This document shows, piece by piece, positions 26,731 through 34,506 of a stretch of DNA of 64,000 bases (position 1 is the first letter of the stretch; the number at the start of each line of letters is the position of its first letter). The stretch lies in contig NZ_QXDC01000002.1 in NCBI RefSeq assembly GCF_003550065.1, forward strand, positions 787,306-851,305, read 5' to 3'. A model generated the notes under the pieces. The model was not told the origin of the DNA. It saw only the letters and a list, made by a program, of their open reading frames with translations, and ran no database searches. A program made the position numbers and the translations under genes. The stretch comes from Hephaestia caeni (GTDB lineage Bacteria; Pseudomonadota; Alphaproteobacteria; Sphingomonadales; Sphingomonadaceae).

Positions 26731-27231
26731 ATGGCCACCGAAAAATTGAACATCGGACCCGTTCCCTATGAGGAAAGCTGTGCCTCGCTCGGCTTCACGC
26801 CAGACTTCGAAGACGTCGCGCGCGCCGAATGCCGAGCTTATCGCGCTGCGCTGATAGCCTATTACGGAGTTCCGCCCGAAGGTGCACGGCTGCGCGTGGT
26901 CGGCAATCCGCACGATTTCGGCACCTATTACGAGCTCTACGTGTTCTACGACACCGAGATCTCCGCAACCGTCGATTATGCGTTCACCGTCGAACAAGGC
27001 CTCTCCCTTTGGGAGCAAGCCGGATTTTCCGCGCCCTACAGCTACGGCGAACGCGGCAGTATCGTAGAGCGGCATTTCGAGAACACCGATCATCTGATCG
27101 CCAAGGCCATCGCAACACTGCGGGCTGGCGAAGAGATCATGCCACCCGCGCTCACCCACCTGACGACCTGCTATCCCGAAGCTGCGGCCTTGGCCGATAC
27201 GCTCACCGGCACCGTCGACCAGGTCGACTGA
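26731..27231 (+). CDS. Single-domain paralog of the 5421-6614 N-terminus
   Basis: The 166-residue product starts at the ATG after CGGAGATACCCC. It aligns over its length with residues 1-160 of the 5421-6614 protein: the same IGPVP-x-x-E opening, FGTYYELYVFYD against LGTFYNLMVHFD, SLWEQAGFSAPY against SYWQDAGFTPPF, and a TCYPEA end. A Tyr/Phe-rich core suggests a compact alpha-beta fold. The function is unknown. Confidence 0.7.
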   Translation: MATEKLNIGPVPYEESCASLGFTPDFEDVARAECRAYRAALIAYYGVPPEGARLRVVGNPHDFGTYYELYVFYDTEISATVDYAFTVEQGLSLWEQAGFSAPYSYGERGSIVERHFENTDHLIAKAIATLRAGEEIMPPALTHLTTCYPEAAALADTLTGTVDQVD

Positions 27232-27250
27232 TCACCCTTCGCACCAATCC

Positions 27251-27272
27251 CCGGCCCGCCACGGCGGGCCGG
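27251..27272 (+). terminator. Perfect GC hairpin between two hypothetical genes
   Basis: CCGGCCCGCC and GGCGGGCCGG form a perfect 10-bp stem with a 2-base loop, 20 bases after the stop of the 26731 gene. No T run follows, so it is either a weak terminator or an mRNA-stability element. Confidence 0.45.
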
Positions 27273-27293
27273 GAACCACCAAGGATCCTTCCC

Positions 27294-27650
27294 ATGAACG
27301 ATTCAGCCGCTTATGCGCGCGGTCCCGTCATCATCCGCGACGACATGCTGATGACTGCTCGCGGCACCCACCTCTTCCGCCTCATCGAGCAACCCGGCCT
27401 CGGCGCTGCGGCCGAAACGATCAAAACCCAACTGGCCGACTCCTATTCGAGCTATGGTCGCCATTGCGGCCACGCGGCCCCCCGCCTCGCACAAGAGGAT
27501 CTCTTCGGTGAAGTGCTGAGCGCTCTCTACGCCCTTGCCGCCGATCAGGGCGCAAGCGGACGCGGCGTCCGCACCGAAGCCGATGCCCCCTACGAGGCGG
27601 CGCTCGTGGCGCTCATCAAGGCCGATATGCTGCCGCCCGAATGCCGGTGA
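27294..27650 (+). CDS. Hypothetical protein, 118 aa
   Basis: The ATG at 27294 follows AAGGATCCTTCCC. The 118-residue Ala-rich product is mainly helical (LFGEVLSALYALAADQG). A His-rich short segment (YGRHCGHAAPR, about 60-70) is visible but matches no motif that I know. It lies in the backbone array. Confidence 0.6.
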   Translation: MNDSAAYARGPVIIRDDMLMTARGTHLFRLIEQPGLGAAAETIKTQLADSYSSYGRHCGHAAPRLAQEDLFGEVLSALYALAADQGASGRGVRTEADAPYEAALVALIKADMLPPECR

Positions 27651-27720
27651 CACTGAACGCTACGGCGAAAGCCGGCCGGAACACCTGCGACTTCCTTCTC
27701 AGGCGCTGAAGCGCCGCCGG

Positions 27721-27737
27721 AAGGGGAGGGGGAGGGG
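27721..27737 (+). repeat. Purine-rich G tract (second identical copy)
   Basis: It is identical over 17 bases to 26671-26687 and lies about 68 bases upstream of the 27805 start. See that entry for the other tracts. Confidence 0.65.
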
Positions 27738-27804
27738 ACAGGAGCGGGCCGGGCCGGTTTCGGATCGGCACGCCCCTATCATCCTATGATCCGAAGGAGC
27801 CGTC

Positions 27805-28338
27805 ATGCCCCAACCGATCCTCTCCCTGCGATCCATCATGCCGACACCGGCCGCTGCCAACTCTCCCCATGTCTTCCTCGATTGCGATGGCGTTCTCGCC
27901 GACTTCGACACCTATGCGCTCGCCTATTTCGGGCAGCATCCCCGCGAGATCGAGAAAGCACTTGGCTCGACGCGATTCTGGCAAATGCTAGAGGCCAAGG
28001 GCAATTTCTATCGCGATCTCCCGCTCATGCCCGACGCACGGATCCTCTTCGACGGGGTGGCCCATCTCAATCCGACGATCCTGACCGGGTGCCCGCGCGG
28101 CAATTGGGCCGAAGCGCAAAAGATCGCCTGGGCGCAAGAACATTTTCCCGGCGTGCCCGTGATCACCTGCCGCAGCGCCGACAAACGCGACCACGCCAAG
28201 CCTGGCGACGTGCTGATCGACGACTGGCCACAGCACCGCCACCGCTGGATCGAGATGGGTGGCGTTTTCATCAGCCACTACGATGCGCCGTCGTCACTCG
28301 CTGCACTATGGGCGCATTACCCGGCGCTGAGAAAATAA
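27805..28338 (+). CDS. HAD-superfamily hydrolase, 5'-nucleotidase-like
   Basis: The 177-residue protein has the HAD core motifs: motif I FLDCDGVLADFD (about residues 24-35, nucleophile and acid Asp pair), motif II Thr in ILTGCPRG (about 93-99), a Lys before HAKPGDVLIDDW and motif III Asp pair in VLIDDW (about 135-140). The pattern and length resemble 5'(3')-deoxyribonucleotidases, so it may dephosphorylate nucleotides in the cytosol. The start has GAAGGAGCCGTC upstream. An element-borne nucleotidase could alter nucleotide pools or act in defence, but nothing adjacent proves that. Confidence 0.8.
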   Translation: MPQPILSLRSIMPTPAAANSPHVFLDCDGVLADFDTYALAYFGQHPREIEKALGSTRFWQMLEAKGNFYRDLPLMPDARILFDGVAHLNPTILTGCPRGNWAEAQKIAWAQEHFPGVPVITCRSADKRDHAKPGDVLIDDWPQHRHRWIEMGGVFISHYDAPSSLAALWAHYPALRK

Positions 28339-28541
28339 GCCTTCGCCGGACGAATACGACGGCACTGCCCGCCACCCAGCGGTCCGACCTCGCGGCGGTT
28401 CGAACTCTTCGCCCCGCCAAGCGGCACCTCCATCCCTACGAGGCGCATAAGCGCCGCGGTCAGCGAAGGGGGACGAGTTTGGAGAAGCACCGCTCCGATG
28501 GTGGAGCAACGCTTTCCGGGCACCGATCAAGGGAAACCGAC

Positions 28542-28901
28542 ATGACAATCACCGCGACGAAATCACAAGACCTTTCCGCCATCCAGGCACTGAGCCTCGA
28601 CGGACTCACCATCAGTTTGCTCGCCAAGGCGCACCAATTCGAGCGGCTGGCCGTCTCTGAAAGCTACACCGCGACATTGCTGCGACGGGCCAGCGATACC
28701 CTCAAGAGGCTGGAGCGCGAACGCACTTCGCTCGCTGCCGACATGGACGCTGTCTGCCTCGCGCGCGATGCCGCCGGGATCCTCGGCTCCCCGGCTGACG
28801 CGATCGCCATCCTCGACGAAGAGAACAGGCGCCTGAAGGCCGAACTCGACACCCTTAGGCAGAACATGCCGGCGCTTGGCATCCACGCGGCCTCACATTG
28901 A
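28542..28901 (+). CDS. Coiled-coil hypothetical protein, 119 aa
   Basis: The 119-residue product is almost entirely helical with heptad-like Leu spacing (TLKRLERERTSLAADMDAV and ILDEENRRLKAELDTL), so it is a probable coiled-coil dimer. There is no enzymatic motif. The ATG at 28542 follows AGGGAAACCGAC. The 203 bases between it and the HAD gene hold no clear gene. Confidence 0.62.
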   Translation: MTITATKSQDLSAIQALSLDGLTISLLAKAHQFERLAVSESYTATLLRRASDTLKRLERERTSLAADMDAVCLARDAAGILGSPADAIAILDEENRRLKAELDTLRQNMPALGIHAASH

Positions 28902-28942
28902 CACACCGATAGTCGACGACATTCTCAACCAGGAGATCGACC

Positions 28943-29434
28943 ATGCGACTCATCGATGAACTTGCCGCGCAGCGGCTCGTATACACTTACCCGGCGACGG
29001 GGACGCCCAGCCTCATCGTCATCGACATTCCATGGTCGCTCGCAGGCGACGGACTGGCTCTGGGCCATTATTACACCGTCGTCGCGGAGACCCCCGAGGA
29101 ACTCAGCGAGTTCGACGCATTCCTTGTGCTTGACCGGCCACGCCTGATTGAGCCCGATCTGCTCGACCGCCGGCCAAGCCGCCAGGATGCACGAGCCATC
29201 ACCTTCATCGAATATGCACCCGACGAGCCTGGCTGGCCGTGGATACTCCTCGCCCAATGGCCGCCCGCATTCGCGTCTCATGTCCAAGGCGACCCCGAGA
29301 TGCTCGCACGCGGCGCCTATACCTTCGAAGCTTTCGCGACGAGGGACGAGCTGGTGGCTATGGCACTGGACACCATGGCCACACTGGGCGGCATTGAGGT
29401 TCACCTCATGCTACGCGCCACGCCGCCGACGTGA
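28943..29434 (+). CDS. Hypothetical protein, 163 aa
   Basis: The ATG at 28943 follows CAGGAGATCGACC. The 163-residue soluble product is Pro/Trp-rich in the middle (DEPGWPWILLAQWPPAF) and helical at the end. It is not recognised. Confidence 0.6.
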   Translation: MRLIDELAAQRLVYTYPATGTPSLIVIDIPWSLAGDGLALGHYYTVVAETPEELSEFDAFLVLDRPRLIEPDLLDRRPSRQDARAITFIEYAPDEPGWPWILLAQWPPAFASHVQGDPEMLARGAYTFEAFATRDELVAMALDTMATLGGIEVHLMLRATPPT

Positions 29435-29471
29435 TTTGCTCGCGCCACTTATCCATTGAACCTCAGTCGCA

Positions 29472-29491
29472 GACTAGTTATATGCCTAGTC
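29472..29491 (+). promoter_or_regulatory. Inverted repeat upstream of the toxin-antitoxin pair
   Basis: GACTAG and CTAGTC flank an 8-base spacer, 12 bases upstream of the antitoxin start. An operator here would fit autorepression by a Phd-type antitoxin. Confidence 0.5.
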
Positions 29492-29502
29492 AGGAGGACG
29501 TG

Positions 29503-29757
29503 ATGAAGACTTGGCCGGTCCAAGACGCGAAAGCCCGGTTCAGCGAGATGCTCGATGCCTGCACCGCACTGGGGCCGCAAGTCGTTACCAAGCGCGGTAT
29601 CGAGACGGCAGTGCTTGTCCCGGCAGCCGAATGGTACCGGATGCAGCAGCGCGCCAAACCCACGCTAAAGGAGCTACTCCTCTCGCCGACGGCTCGCGGC
29701 GACCTCGCCATCCCACGTCGGGGAAAACATTCACGCCGCCCGGCTCCCAACCTCTAG
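29503..29757 (+). CDS. Phd/YefM-type antitoxin
   Basis: The 84-residue protein has the Phd/YefM N-terminal fold signature WPVQDAKARFSEMLDAC and VVTKRGIETAVLVP (about 4-50), and a basic disordered tail that would bind the toxin. The start at 29503 is within CAGGAGGACGTG-ATG; an in-frame ATG at 29482 lacks a site. The stop directly abuts the toxin start (TAGATG). Confidence 0.85.
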   Translation: MKTWPVQDAKARFSEMLDACTALGPQVVTKRGIETAVLVPAAEWYRMQQRAKPTLKELLLSPTARGDLAIPRRGKHSRRPAPNL

Positions 29758-30162
29758 ATGTATCTCCTCGACACGAACATAGTGTCCGAACTTCGCCGGG
29801 CACGGCCGCACGGCGCTGTCCTCACCTGGCTCGAAGCTCTGGACGATGCAGACCTGCATATCTCAGCCGTCACGCTCGGCGAGATACAAGCTGGCATCGA
29901 GATTACGCGCCGACAAAATCCGCAACGCGCCGAGGAAATCGAGGCATGGGCCGACGAGCTTGCGACCGTATGGAACATCGTGCCGATAGACGCGGCGATC
30001 TACCGACTCTGGGCAAAGCTCATGCACGGCCAAGGTGACCATCTCTATGAAGATGCGCTGATTGCCGCGACCGCGCGCGTTCACGGCTTCACCGTGGCGA
30101 CGCGCAACGTCACAGACTTTCAGGACTTCGACGTTCCACTCTTCAATCCGTTCGACGCCTGA
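29758..30162 (+). CDS. PIN-domain toxin (VapC/FitB-like)
   Basis: The 134-residue PIN nuclease has the acidic set Asp5 (MYLLDTN), Glu42 (TLGEI), Asp99 (EDALIAA) and Asp120 (RNVTDF), which should bind divalent metal and cut RNA when not held by the upstream antitoxin. The length is typical. Gene order antitoxin-toxin with no gap is typical of type II systems and may help maintain the element. Confidence 0.88.
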   Translation: MYLLDTNIVSELRRARPHGAVLTWLEALDDADLHISAVTLGEIQAGIEITRRQNPQRAEEIEAWADELATVWNIVPIDAAIYRLWAKLMHGQGDHLYEDALIAATARVHGFTVATRNVTDFQDFDVPLFNPFDA

Positions 30163-30257
30163 TACGCGCGCCAGCGCCGCCGTCCCCGTTCCACCCGCCC
30201 GCGGATGCACGCAGCGTCCGCATGCTTTTCCTGTGGCCCAATATCAGGAGATCCATC

Positions 30258-30764
30258 ATGGCCGAAGCCTGCGCCGCCACGATCCGTATCGGCGGCATCC
30301 TGCCCTGCCACCTGTTCCCCGCTTTCCTCACAGCCGTCGAAGCCGACCGCGCCAGGCTCGACTATGACGGCGAATGGTTCAGCGAAGCGACCTTGCCCGA
30401 GAACGAGCCGCTCGACCTCTTCGCGCGCGAAGCCATCGGCGGCCGCTTCGCGAACCTCGAGACCTTCTGCATCGCCCACAAGCTTCCCTTCATCCGCTGG
30501 TGCGAGGCCCGGACGAGCGACTGGGATGCGGAGCGCGTCGCCTATAGCGGCGAGGGCGAGCCGCTCCACTTCCTCGCGACCGACGGCAACGAGGTTGCCA
30601 TCACCGCGAGCGATATCGAACGCTTTGGGACGATCGACGCCCTGCGTGAATTCCTTGCGTCCGCGACGCCCGATCTTCCACCTTTCCAGATCGCGTCGTT
30701 GAATGGTGAGCCTGTCAGGCCCGTTGACTTGCTGAACGACATGACGGAGCTTCATATCCCATGA
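30258..30764 (+). CDS. Hypothetical protein, 168 aa
   Basis: The start at 30258 follows AGGAGATCCATC. The 168-residue acidic product has several Trp and Phe residues and a terminal strand (DMTELHIP). No motif is recognised. The stop overlaps the next start by 4 bases. Confidence 0.62.
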   Translation: MAEACAATIRIGGILPCHLFPAFLTAVEADRARLDYDGEWFSEATLPENEPLDLFAREAIGGRFANLETFCIAHKLPFIRWCEARTSDWDAERVAYSGEGEPLHFLATDGNEVAITASDIERFGTIDALREFLASATPDLPPFQIASLNGEPVRPVDLLNDMTELHIP

Positions 30765-31090
30765 GCGTCACCCCCATGATCCACCCGGACGTCCGAGAAG
30801 CGATCGCACGCCTGTTCGATCTCGCGCAAAGTGACACCGGGCAGGCTCGACGGGTCGCCGACTTTCTGCTGGCATGGTGGAACGCGGAGGAACTCGGCGG
30901 TTTCGACATTGCGAACCTGTTCTCCCTCGACCACGCCATAGCGGCTGACATGGCTACAGTGTTCGCCTTTCTGGGTAGCCGCCCCGACGCGATCTATGCC
31001 GACGCTTTCGGGCGCGGGGACGAAATGCAGAAGCTTATCGCACTCTGGCGTCCCCAAGTGCTCACCAGAGACGCCGCCGAAGACGGGTGA
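30761..31090 (+). CDS. Small helical protein, DUF7673-like
   Basis: The 109-residue helical product contains QARRVADFLLAWWNAEELGGFD (split here: QARRVADFLLAWW then NAEELGGFD) near residues 27-48, a pattern that I recall in proteins labelled DUF7673 on plasmids and ICEs. The function is unknown. It is coupled to 30258-30764 through an ATGA overlap. The family name is from memory. Confidence 0.65.
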   Translation: MSVTPMIHPDVREAIARLFDLAQSDTGQARRVADFLLAWWNAEELGGFDIANLFSLDHAIAADMATVFAFLGSRPDAIYADAFGRGDEMQKLIALWRPQVLTRDAAEDG

Positions 31091-31103
31091 TAGCAGCTCG
31101 CCG

Positions 31104-31646
31104 ATGAACGATCTCGCTTGGAGCCGGCACGTCGTGATCTCCGGTTGTTCGGGCGGCGGGAAATCCACGCTCTTGGCAGAGCTTGCCAGCAGAGGTTTCC
31201 CGACCATCGCGGAGCCCGGCCGCAGAATCGTCGATGAACAACTGCGCCGCGGCGGTCGGGCACTCCCTTGGGTGGATCTCGCTGCCTTCGCCCGCCGAGC
31301 GATCGAGGTGGCCGTGGACGACCGCCAGGCTGAGGCATCCACCGCAGGCTGGGTCTTTTTCGATCGCGGCCTCGTTGATGCCGCGGCGGCGCTCCAGCAT
31401 GCGACTGGCCAGCGCGCGCTTGTCCTTCCGGACCAAAGCCCGCGCTATCACCGGCAGGTGTTCATGACCCCGCCTTGGCCGGAAATCTTCGCCACGGACA
31501 ATGCACGACGGCATGGATTGGCCGATGCGATTGCCGAATATGATCGGCTGCTCGCCGCCTATGACGCGCTCGGATACGAAACGATTCTATTGCCGAAAAT
31601 CGGCATTCGTGAGCGCGCGGACCATCTTCTCGACCATCTTCGATAG
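31104..31646 (+). CDS. Small P-loop ATPase (AAA_28-type kinase-like)
   Basis: The 180-residue protein has a Walker A motif GCSGGGKST near residues 11-19 and a Walker B-like FFDRGLVD near 84-91. The layout resembles the AAA_28/NadR-like nucleotide-kinase-like proteins. The substrate is unknown. The ATG at 31104 has only a weak ribosome site and lies 13 bases after the previous stop, so the two genes are probably in one operon. Confidence 0.78.
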   Translation: MNDLAWSRHVVISGCSGGGKSTLLAELASRGFPTIAEPGRRIVDEQLRRGGRALPWVDLAAFARRAIEVAVDDRQAEASTAGWVFFDRGLVDAAAALQHATGQRALVLPDQSPRYHRQVFMTPPWPEIFATDNARRHGLADAIAEYDRLLAAYDALGYETILLPKIGIRERADHLLDHLR

Positions 31647-31881
31647 TTCAGCCCGCAAACGTTGCGGCGCGGCGCGGCGCTTAATCTCCCTGACATAAAC
31701 ATCCTCCCGTCGCGAGGGACTGGCCCTTAGCCGCCAGATCCCAATGAACCGTTCGCACCCGCCGGCCCCTCGGGGCCGGAGGACGGGAAGGGGGCGAGAG
31801 CCGGGTGAAAATGCTCCGGGGAATAGCGTGGCCATCACAGGTCCGACTTCTGCCGAGCAGCCCTCCATCAGGAGCCCTGCC

Positions 31882-33087
31882 ATGGTTACTCGCAAAACCG
31901 CGCGTTGGGCCGCGAACGAACTTGCCCTGTTGCGCGCTCACTATCCAACGGAGGGATCCCAGGTCGCCTCCCGGCTCCCCGGTAGGAGCCGCCACGCCAT
32001 CCAGGTCAAGGCCCACAAACTCGGCCTCGAAACAACCTACCGCAACCCCGCGCCGAAGCCACGGCTGCAAGGTAATGCGCTCGACGAAGCGATCCGCCTG
32101 CGCGAGATCGAGAGATGGTCCTTCGCCGCGATCGGAGAGCATTTTGGAATCTGCGAAGCGAGCGCCTGCAATGCGGTGACCATCGCCTTGTGCGTGCGGC
32201 GCGGCTATCGGCCCGCCGAGCGCGACGAGCGCGGCCGCCTCACGCCCGCCGGTATCGAACGGCTCCGCTATGCGCTCAAGAAGGGCTTCAAGGGCATCGA
32301 TATCCAGCTTCGGCTCGGCGTTTCGGCAGCGTGCGTATCCGAGCAACGCCGCCGCTATAACCGGGAGCTCCTGTCGCGCGGCAAGGCGCCCCTTCCGCCG
32401 CCAGGAGGCGGTGAGGCCTATTCTGGCGTCAAATTGACCACTGCACAGCGCAAGACTGTCGAAGCACTGTTCATGGATGGCCTCGGGACCGCCAAGGCCG
32501 CGCAGCGCAGCGGCGTCTCGAAAACCAGCTGCATCCGAATCCGCGACTACCTTGTCCGGCGCCTGCGCCGCAAGGGTCAGTGCCTGCCGGGATGCGACGC
32601 CGCCGGCGTGAGGCATGTTCACGCGGAAAGCACGCGCTTCGTTACCGAAGAGCAACGAGCTTTGCTGCGGGCCATGCTTCTTGACCGGGTGCCTGTCCGA
32701 CGTGCCGCGCTCGACCTCGCGATCGGCACATCCACCGCCTACAGAATCCGCGATGAACTTGCCGCAGAGTTGGCACGGGACGGCCGCTCATTGCCATCTC
32801 CAAAACTTCCCGGCCGGCTGCGTCCGCAGGTCACCGCCGATCCGCTCTGGCCCCCTGCCGGTCCGAAGGAGATCTTCGCTTTTCGTCATCTGCTCATAAC
32901 GATGCCTTTCGCGGAAGCGAAAACGCATTGGCTGGACATCCGGCGCGAAGCCAGAAGGGTCGAGCGCACCGAAAAAACGAACCGCCCGCTCAGTTTCGAG
33001 GAACAGCTTGCCCGGGTGGCCGCAGGCGAGGTCGGCATTACACGCGCCTTCGTTCGCCATCACCTTGAGCCGAAAATCGCCGCATAG
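31882..33087 (+). CDS. Multi-helix-turn-helix DNA-binding protein
   Basis: This basic 401-residue protein appears to consist of repeated helix-turn-helix units: a Myb/SANT-like start (WAANELALLRAHYPTEGSQV and SRHAIQVKAHKLGL, about 8-45), then HTHs near 65-85 (SFAAIGEHFGICEASACNAV), 115-140, 185-210 (GTAKAAQRSGVSKTSCIRI) and 265-290. No recombinase or nuclease residues are evident. It could be a regulator, a partition-type or a replication-initiation protein. An earlier in-frame start at 31744 has no ribosome site. It is the last gene before the repeat-rich region. Confidence 0.7.
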   Translation: MVTRKTARWAANELALLRAHYPTEGSQVASRLPGRSRHAIQVKAHKLGLETTYRNPAPKPRLQGNALDEAIRLREIERWSFAAIGEHFGICEASACNAVTIALCVRRGYRPAERDERGRLTPAGIERLRYALKKGFKGIDIQLRLGVSAACVSEQRRRYNRELLSRGKAPLPPPGGGEAYSGVKLTTAQRKTVEALFMDGLGTAKAAQRSGVSKTSCIRIRDYLVRRLRRKGQCLPGCDAAGVRHVHAESTRFVTEEQRALLRAMLLDRVPVRRAALDLAIGTSTAYRIRDELAAELARDGRSLPSPKLPGRLRPQVTADPLWPPAGPKEIFAFRHLLITMPFAEAKTHWLDIRREARRVERTEKTNRPLSFEEQLARVAAGEVGITRAFVRHHLEPKIAA

Positions 33088-33208
33088 GTGATCGGACGGC
33101 TTCTACCGAGCTTTCTCAATACCTCCGGCGCAGTGAAGGGCATCGGCCGAAATTGAGCTTCTGCGTTCCAGGCGCGGGCTAGCGCGTTTCCAATTGCAGA
33201 CAAAGCTT

Positions 33209-33335
33209 GGCGTCTCCCCTTCGGGGCCGGGCTCTATTCCGCTAGGCACCCACGGCCGCTGCGCGACCGCGCGCGCCAAGCTCCACCGAGCCGCGCGAGC
33301 GCGTCTCGGCCCTTCGGGTGACGATCCCTGACGCA
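33209..33335 (+). repeat. 127-bp direct repeat, copy 1
   Basis: This segment recurs at 36806-36932 in the same orientation with a single difference (C at 33270, T at 36867). It contains GC-rich dyads and lies between the multi-HTH gene and the DUF736 cassette. The two copies bracket 3.5 kb. They could be recombination sites, remnants of a mobile unit, or binding sites of an element protein. No convincing gene is encoded. Confidence 0.85.
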
Positions 33336-33410
33336 GTCGGCGTTGCCTCCATGAGACGGCCCTGGCGGGCCGACGTCGTTCGTTTGACCGGGCGGTTCGG
33401 GGGCTCACCG

Positions 33411-33722
33411 CCCGGTATCTTCCTCGCGCGCGGTCGTTCATCGCACCCTGCGCCACCCTCGCCAGTGTCCCGGCGTTGCAGACCCGCCCGCCGGGGTCGG
33501 CGGCAAAGTGGAATCGGCCGCAAGCGGCCGATGTTTTTGTTTGTCTGGAAGCCGCCTCAACAGAAATACCGGGCCGCAAGCGGCCCTACGGTTTCCACCG
33601 CTTCGCGGCGGAGCCTCCGTCATTTCTGTTGCCCCCGGCAGACGGGCCTGCGTCTTGGGACACAGGCGAAGGTGGCTCCGGGTGCGATGAACGACGGCCC
33701 CCGCCGCGCCCTCGGAAGATCA
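33411..33722 (+). repeat. Long imperfect inverted repeat with internal hairpins
   Basis: The arms are roughly 33411-33497 and 33632-33722. The reverse complement of the left arm matches the right arm through a GGTGCGATGAACGAC core and flanking blocks, at about four in five bases by eye. Between them lie two perfect small hairpins (33513-33532, stem ATCGGCCGC, followed by GTTTTTG; and 33571-33586, stem GGGCCGC). The whole 33088-33930 stretch has no credible gene; open frames on both strands look like GC-rich shadows. Confidence 0.65.
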
Positions 33723-33804
33723 ATTGGGAATTGCTCCGCAATGCGTTTTTTGTGGGCCGCTGCGCGGCCGGTTTCGGCTCAGGTTCACCAGGTACGATGA
33801 AATG

Positions 33805-33819
33805 TTGTCAAGAAGACAA
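33805..33819 (+). promoter_or_regulatory. AT-rich dyad ahead of the DUF736 leader
   Basis: TTGTC-AAGAA-GACAA lies in a locally AT-rich stretch (33800-33870) about 110 bases upstream of the DUF736 gene. It may be a promoter-associated operator. Confidence 0.35.
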
Positions 33820-33892
33820 TGAGTTATGCTAAGTTGATAGGGTTTGATATAAGAAAATCACCGGACGGGGACAGTCCCCGGAAGGATCAACC

Positions 33893-33924
33893 CCGGCGCG
33901 GGAACGCCGGTTCAACTTGGAGTG
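33893..33924 (+). promoter_or_regulatory. CGGGAA-loop hairpin plus 14-base box (DUF736 leader)
   Basis: A 6-bp stem CCGGCG/CGCCGG closes the loop CGGGAA (33893-33910) and is directly followed by TTCAACTTGGAGTG (33911-33924), which includes the ribosome site. The same loop and the same 14 bases occur before the next gene (34444-34500). This suggests a shared RNA-level control element. Confidence 0.7.
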
Positions 33925-33930
33925 AAGAAC

Positions 33931-34434
33931 ATGCAACTTGGTAATCTCAAGTCCAATGGCAATGGCGTCTTTATGGGCCGCATCGCCACCTTGGACACCG
34001 TTATGACCATCGCCCTGCGTCATTGGGAAGCCCGCAAGGCGAGCAGCCCGCGCTTTGAAATCCTCGCTGCGACCGCCGCCAAGTCATGGGTTCGCGTCGG
34101 TTTCCTCTTCGAGCACGAGAAAAAGAGCGACGGCGAACTGTTCCTGCAAGGGTCCATCGACAGCCCTTCGATGAGCAAGCCGCTCTATATCGCCTGTTTC
34201 ATGGAAGAGGACGGCAGCTACAACGTCACATGGAGCCGCCCGCGCCGTCCGCGCAACGAGCTTGGCGCACCTGCGGATAGCGCCGACGGACCGGACGCAG
34301 GCGACGATGACGGCCTTGGCGACAGCACCGCGCCCGTTGGTGACGGTATGCCGCCCGTAGAACCGGCGAGCCGTCGCGGCCGCCGCGCCGAGCAGGCGCA
34401 GGACAAGCAGCAGGAGGAAACGCCCGCCGCATGA
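33931..34434 (+). CDS. DUF736 family protein
   Basis: The 167-residue protein opens with the DUF736 pattern MQLGNLKSNGNGVFMGRIATL (given in two parts: MQLGNLKSNG and GVFMGRIATL), expected to form a beta-rich domain over residues 1-85, with a Ser/Ala/Asp-rich disordered tail of about 65 residues. DUF736 genes are common next to conjugation genes in alphaproteobacterial plasmids and ICEs; their role is unknown. The ATG at 33931 is chosen, with GGAG eight bases upstream; a GTG at 33922 is in frame. The tail is longer than in most family members that I recall. Confidence 0.85.
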   Translation: MQLGNLKSNGNGVFMGRIATLDTVMTIALRHWEARKASSPRFEILAATAAKSWVRVGFLFEHEKKSDGELFLQGSIDSPSMSKPLYIACFMEEDGSYNVTWSRPRRPRNELGAPADSADGPDAGDDDGLGDSTAPVGDGMPPVEPASRRGRRAEQAQDKQQEETPAA

Positions 34435-34443
34435 TGAAAGGTT

Positions 34444-34500
34444 GGGCCGGAGCGCGGGAACGCTCCGGCCCGATCCATGCGAGCCATTCAACTTGGAGTG
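34444..34500 (+). promoter_or_regulatory. CGGGAA-loop hairpin plus 14-base box (DUF2493 leader)
   Basis: A perfect 11-bp stem, GGGCCGGAGCG/CGCTCCGGCCC, closes the same CGGGAA loop (34444-34471). After 15 bases comes the identical TTCAACTTGGAGTG (34487-34500), 6 bases before the ATG. See the 33893-33924 entry. Confidence 0.72.
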
Positions 34501-34506
34501 TCGAAA

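Noticed and set aside
33103..33835. Several 100-160 codon frames on both strands between the multi-HTH gene and DUF736
   Set aside because: They run through repeat and hairpin sequence, have no ribosome sites, and have Arg/Pro/Ala-rich shadow-like compositions.
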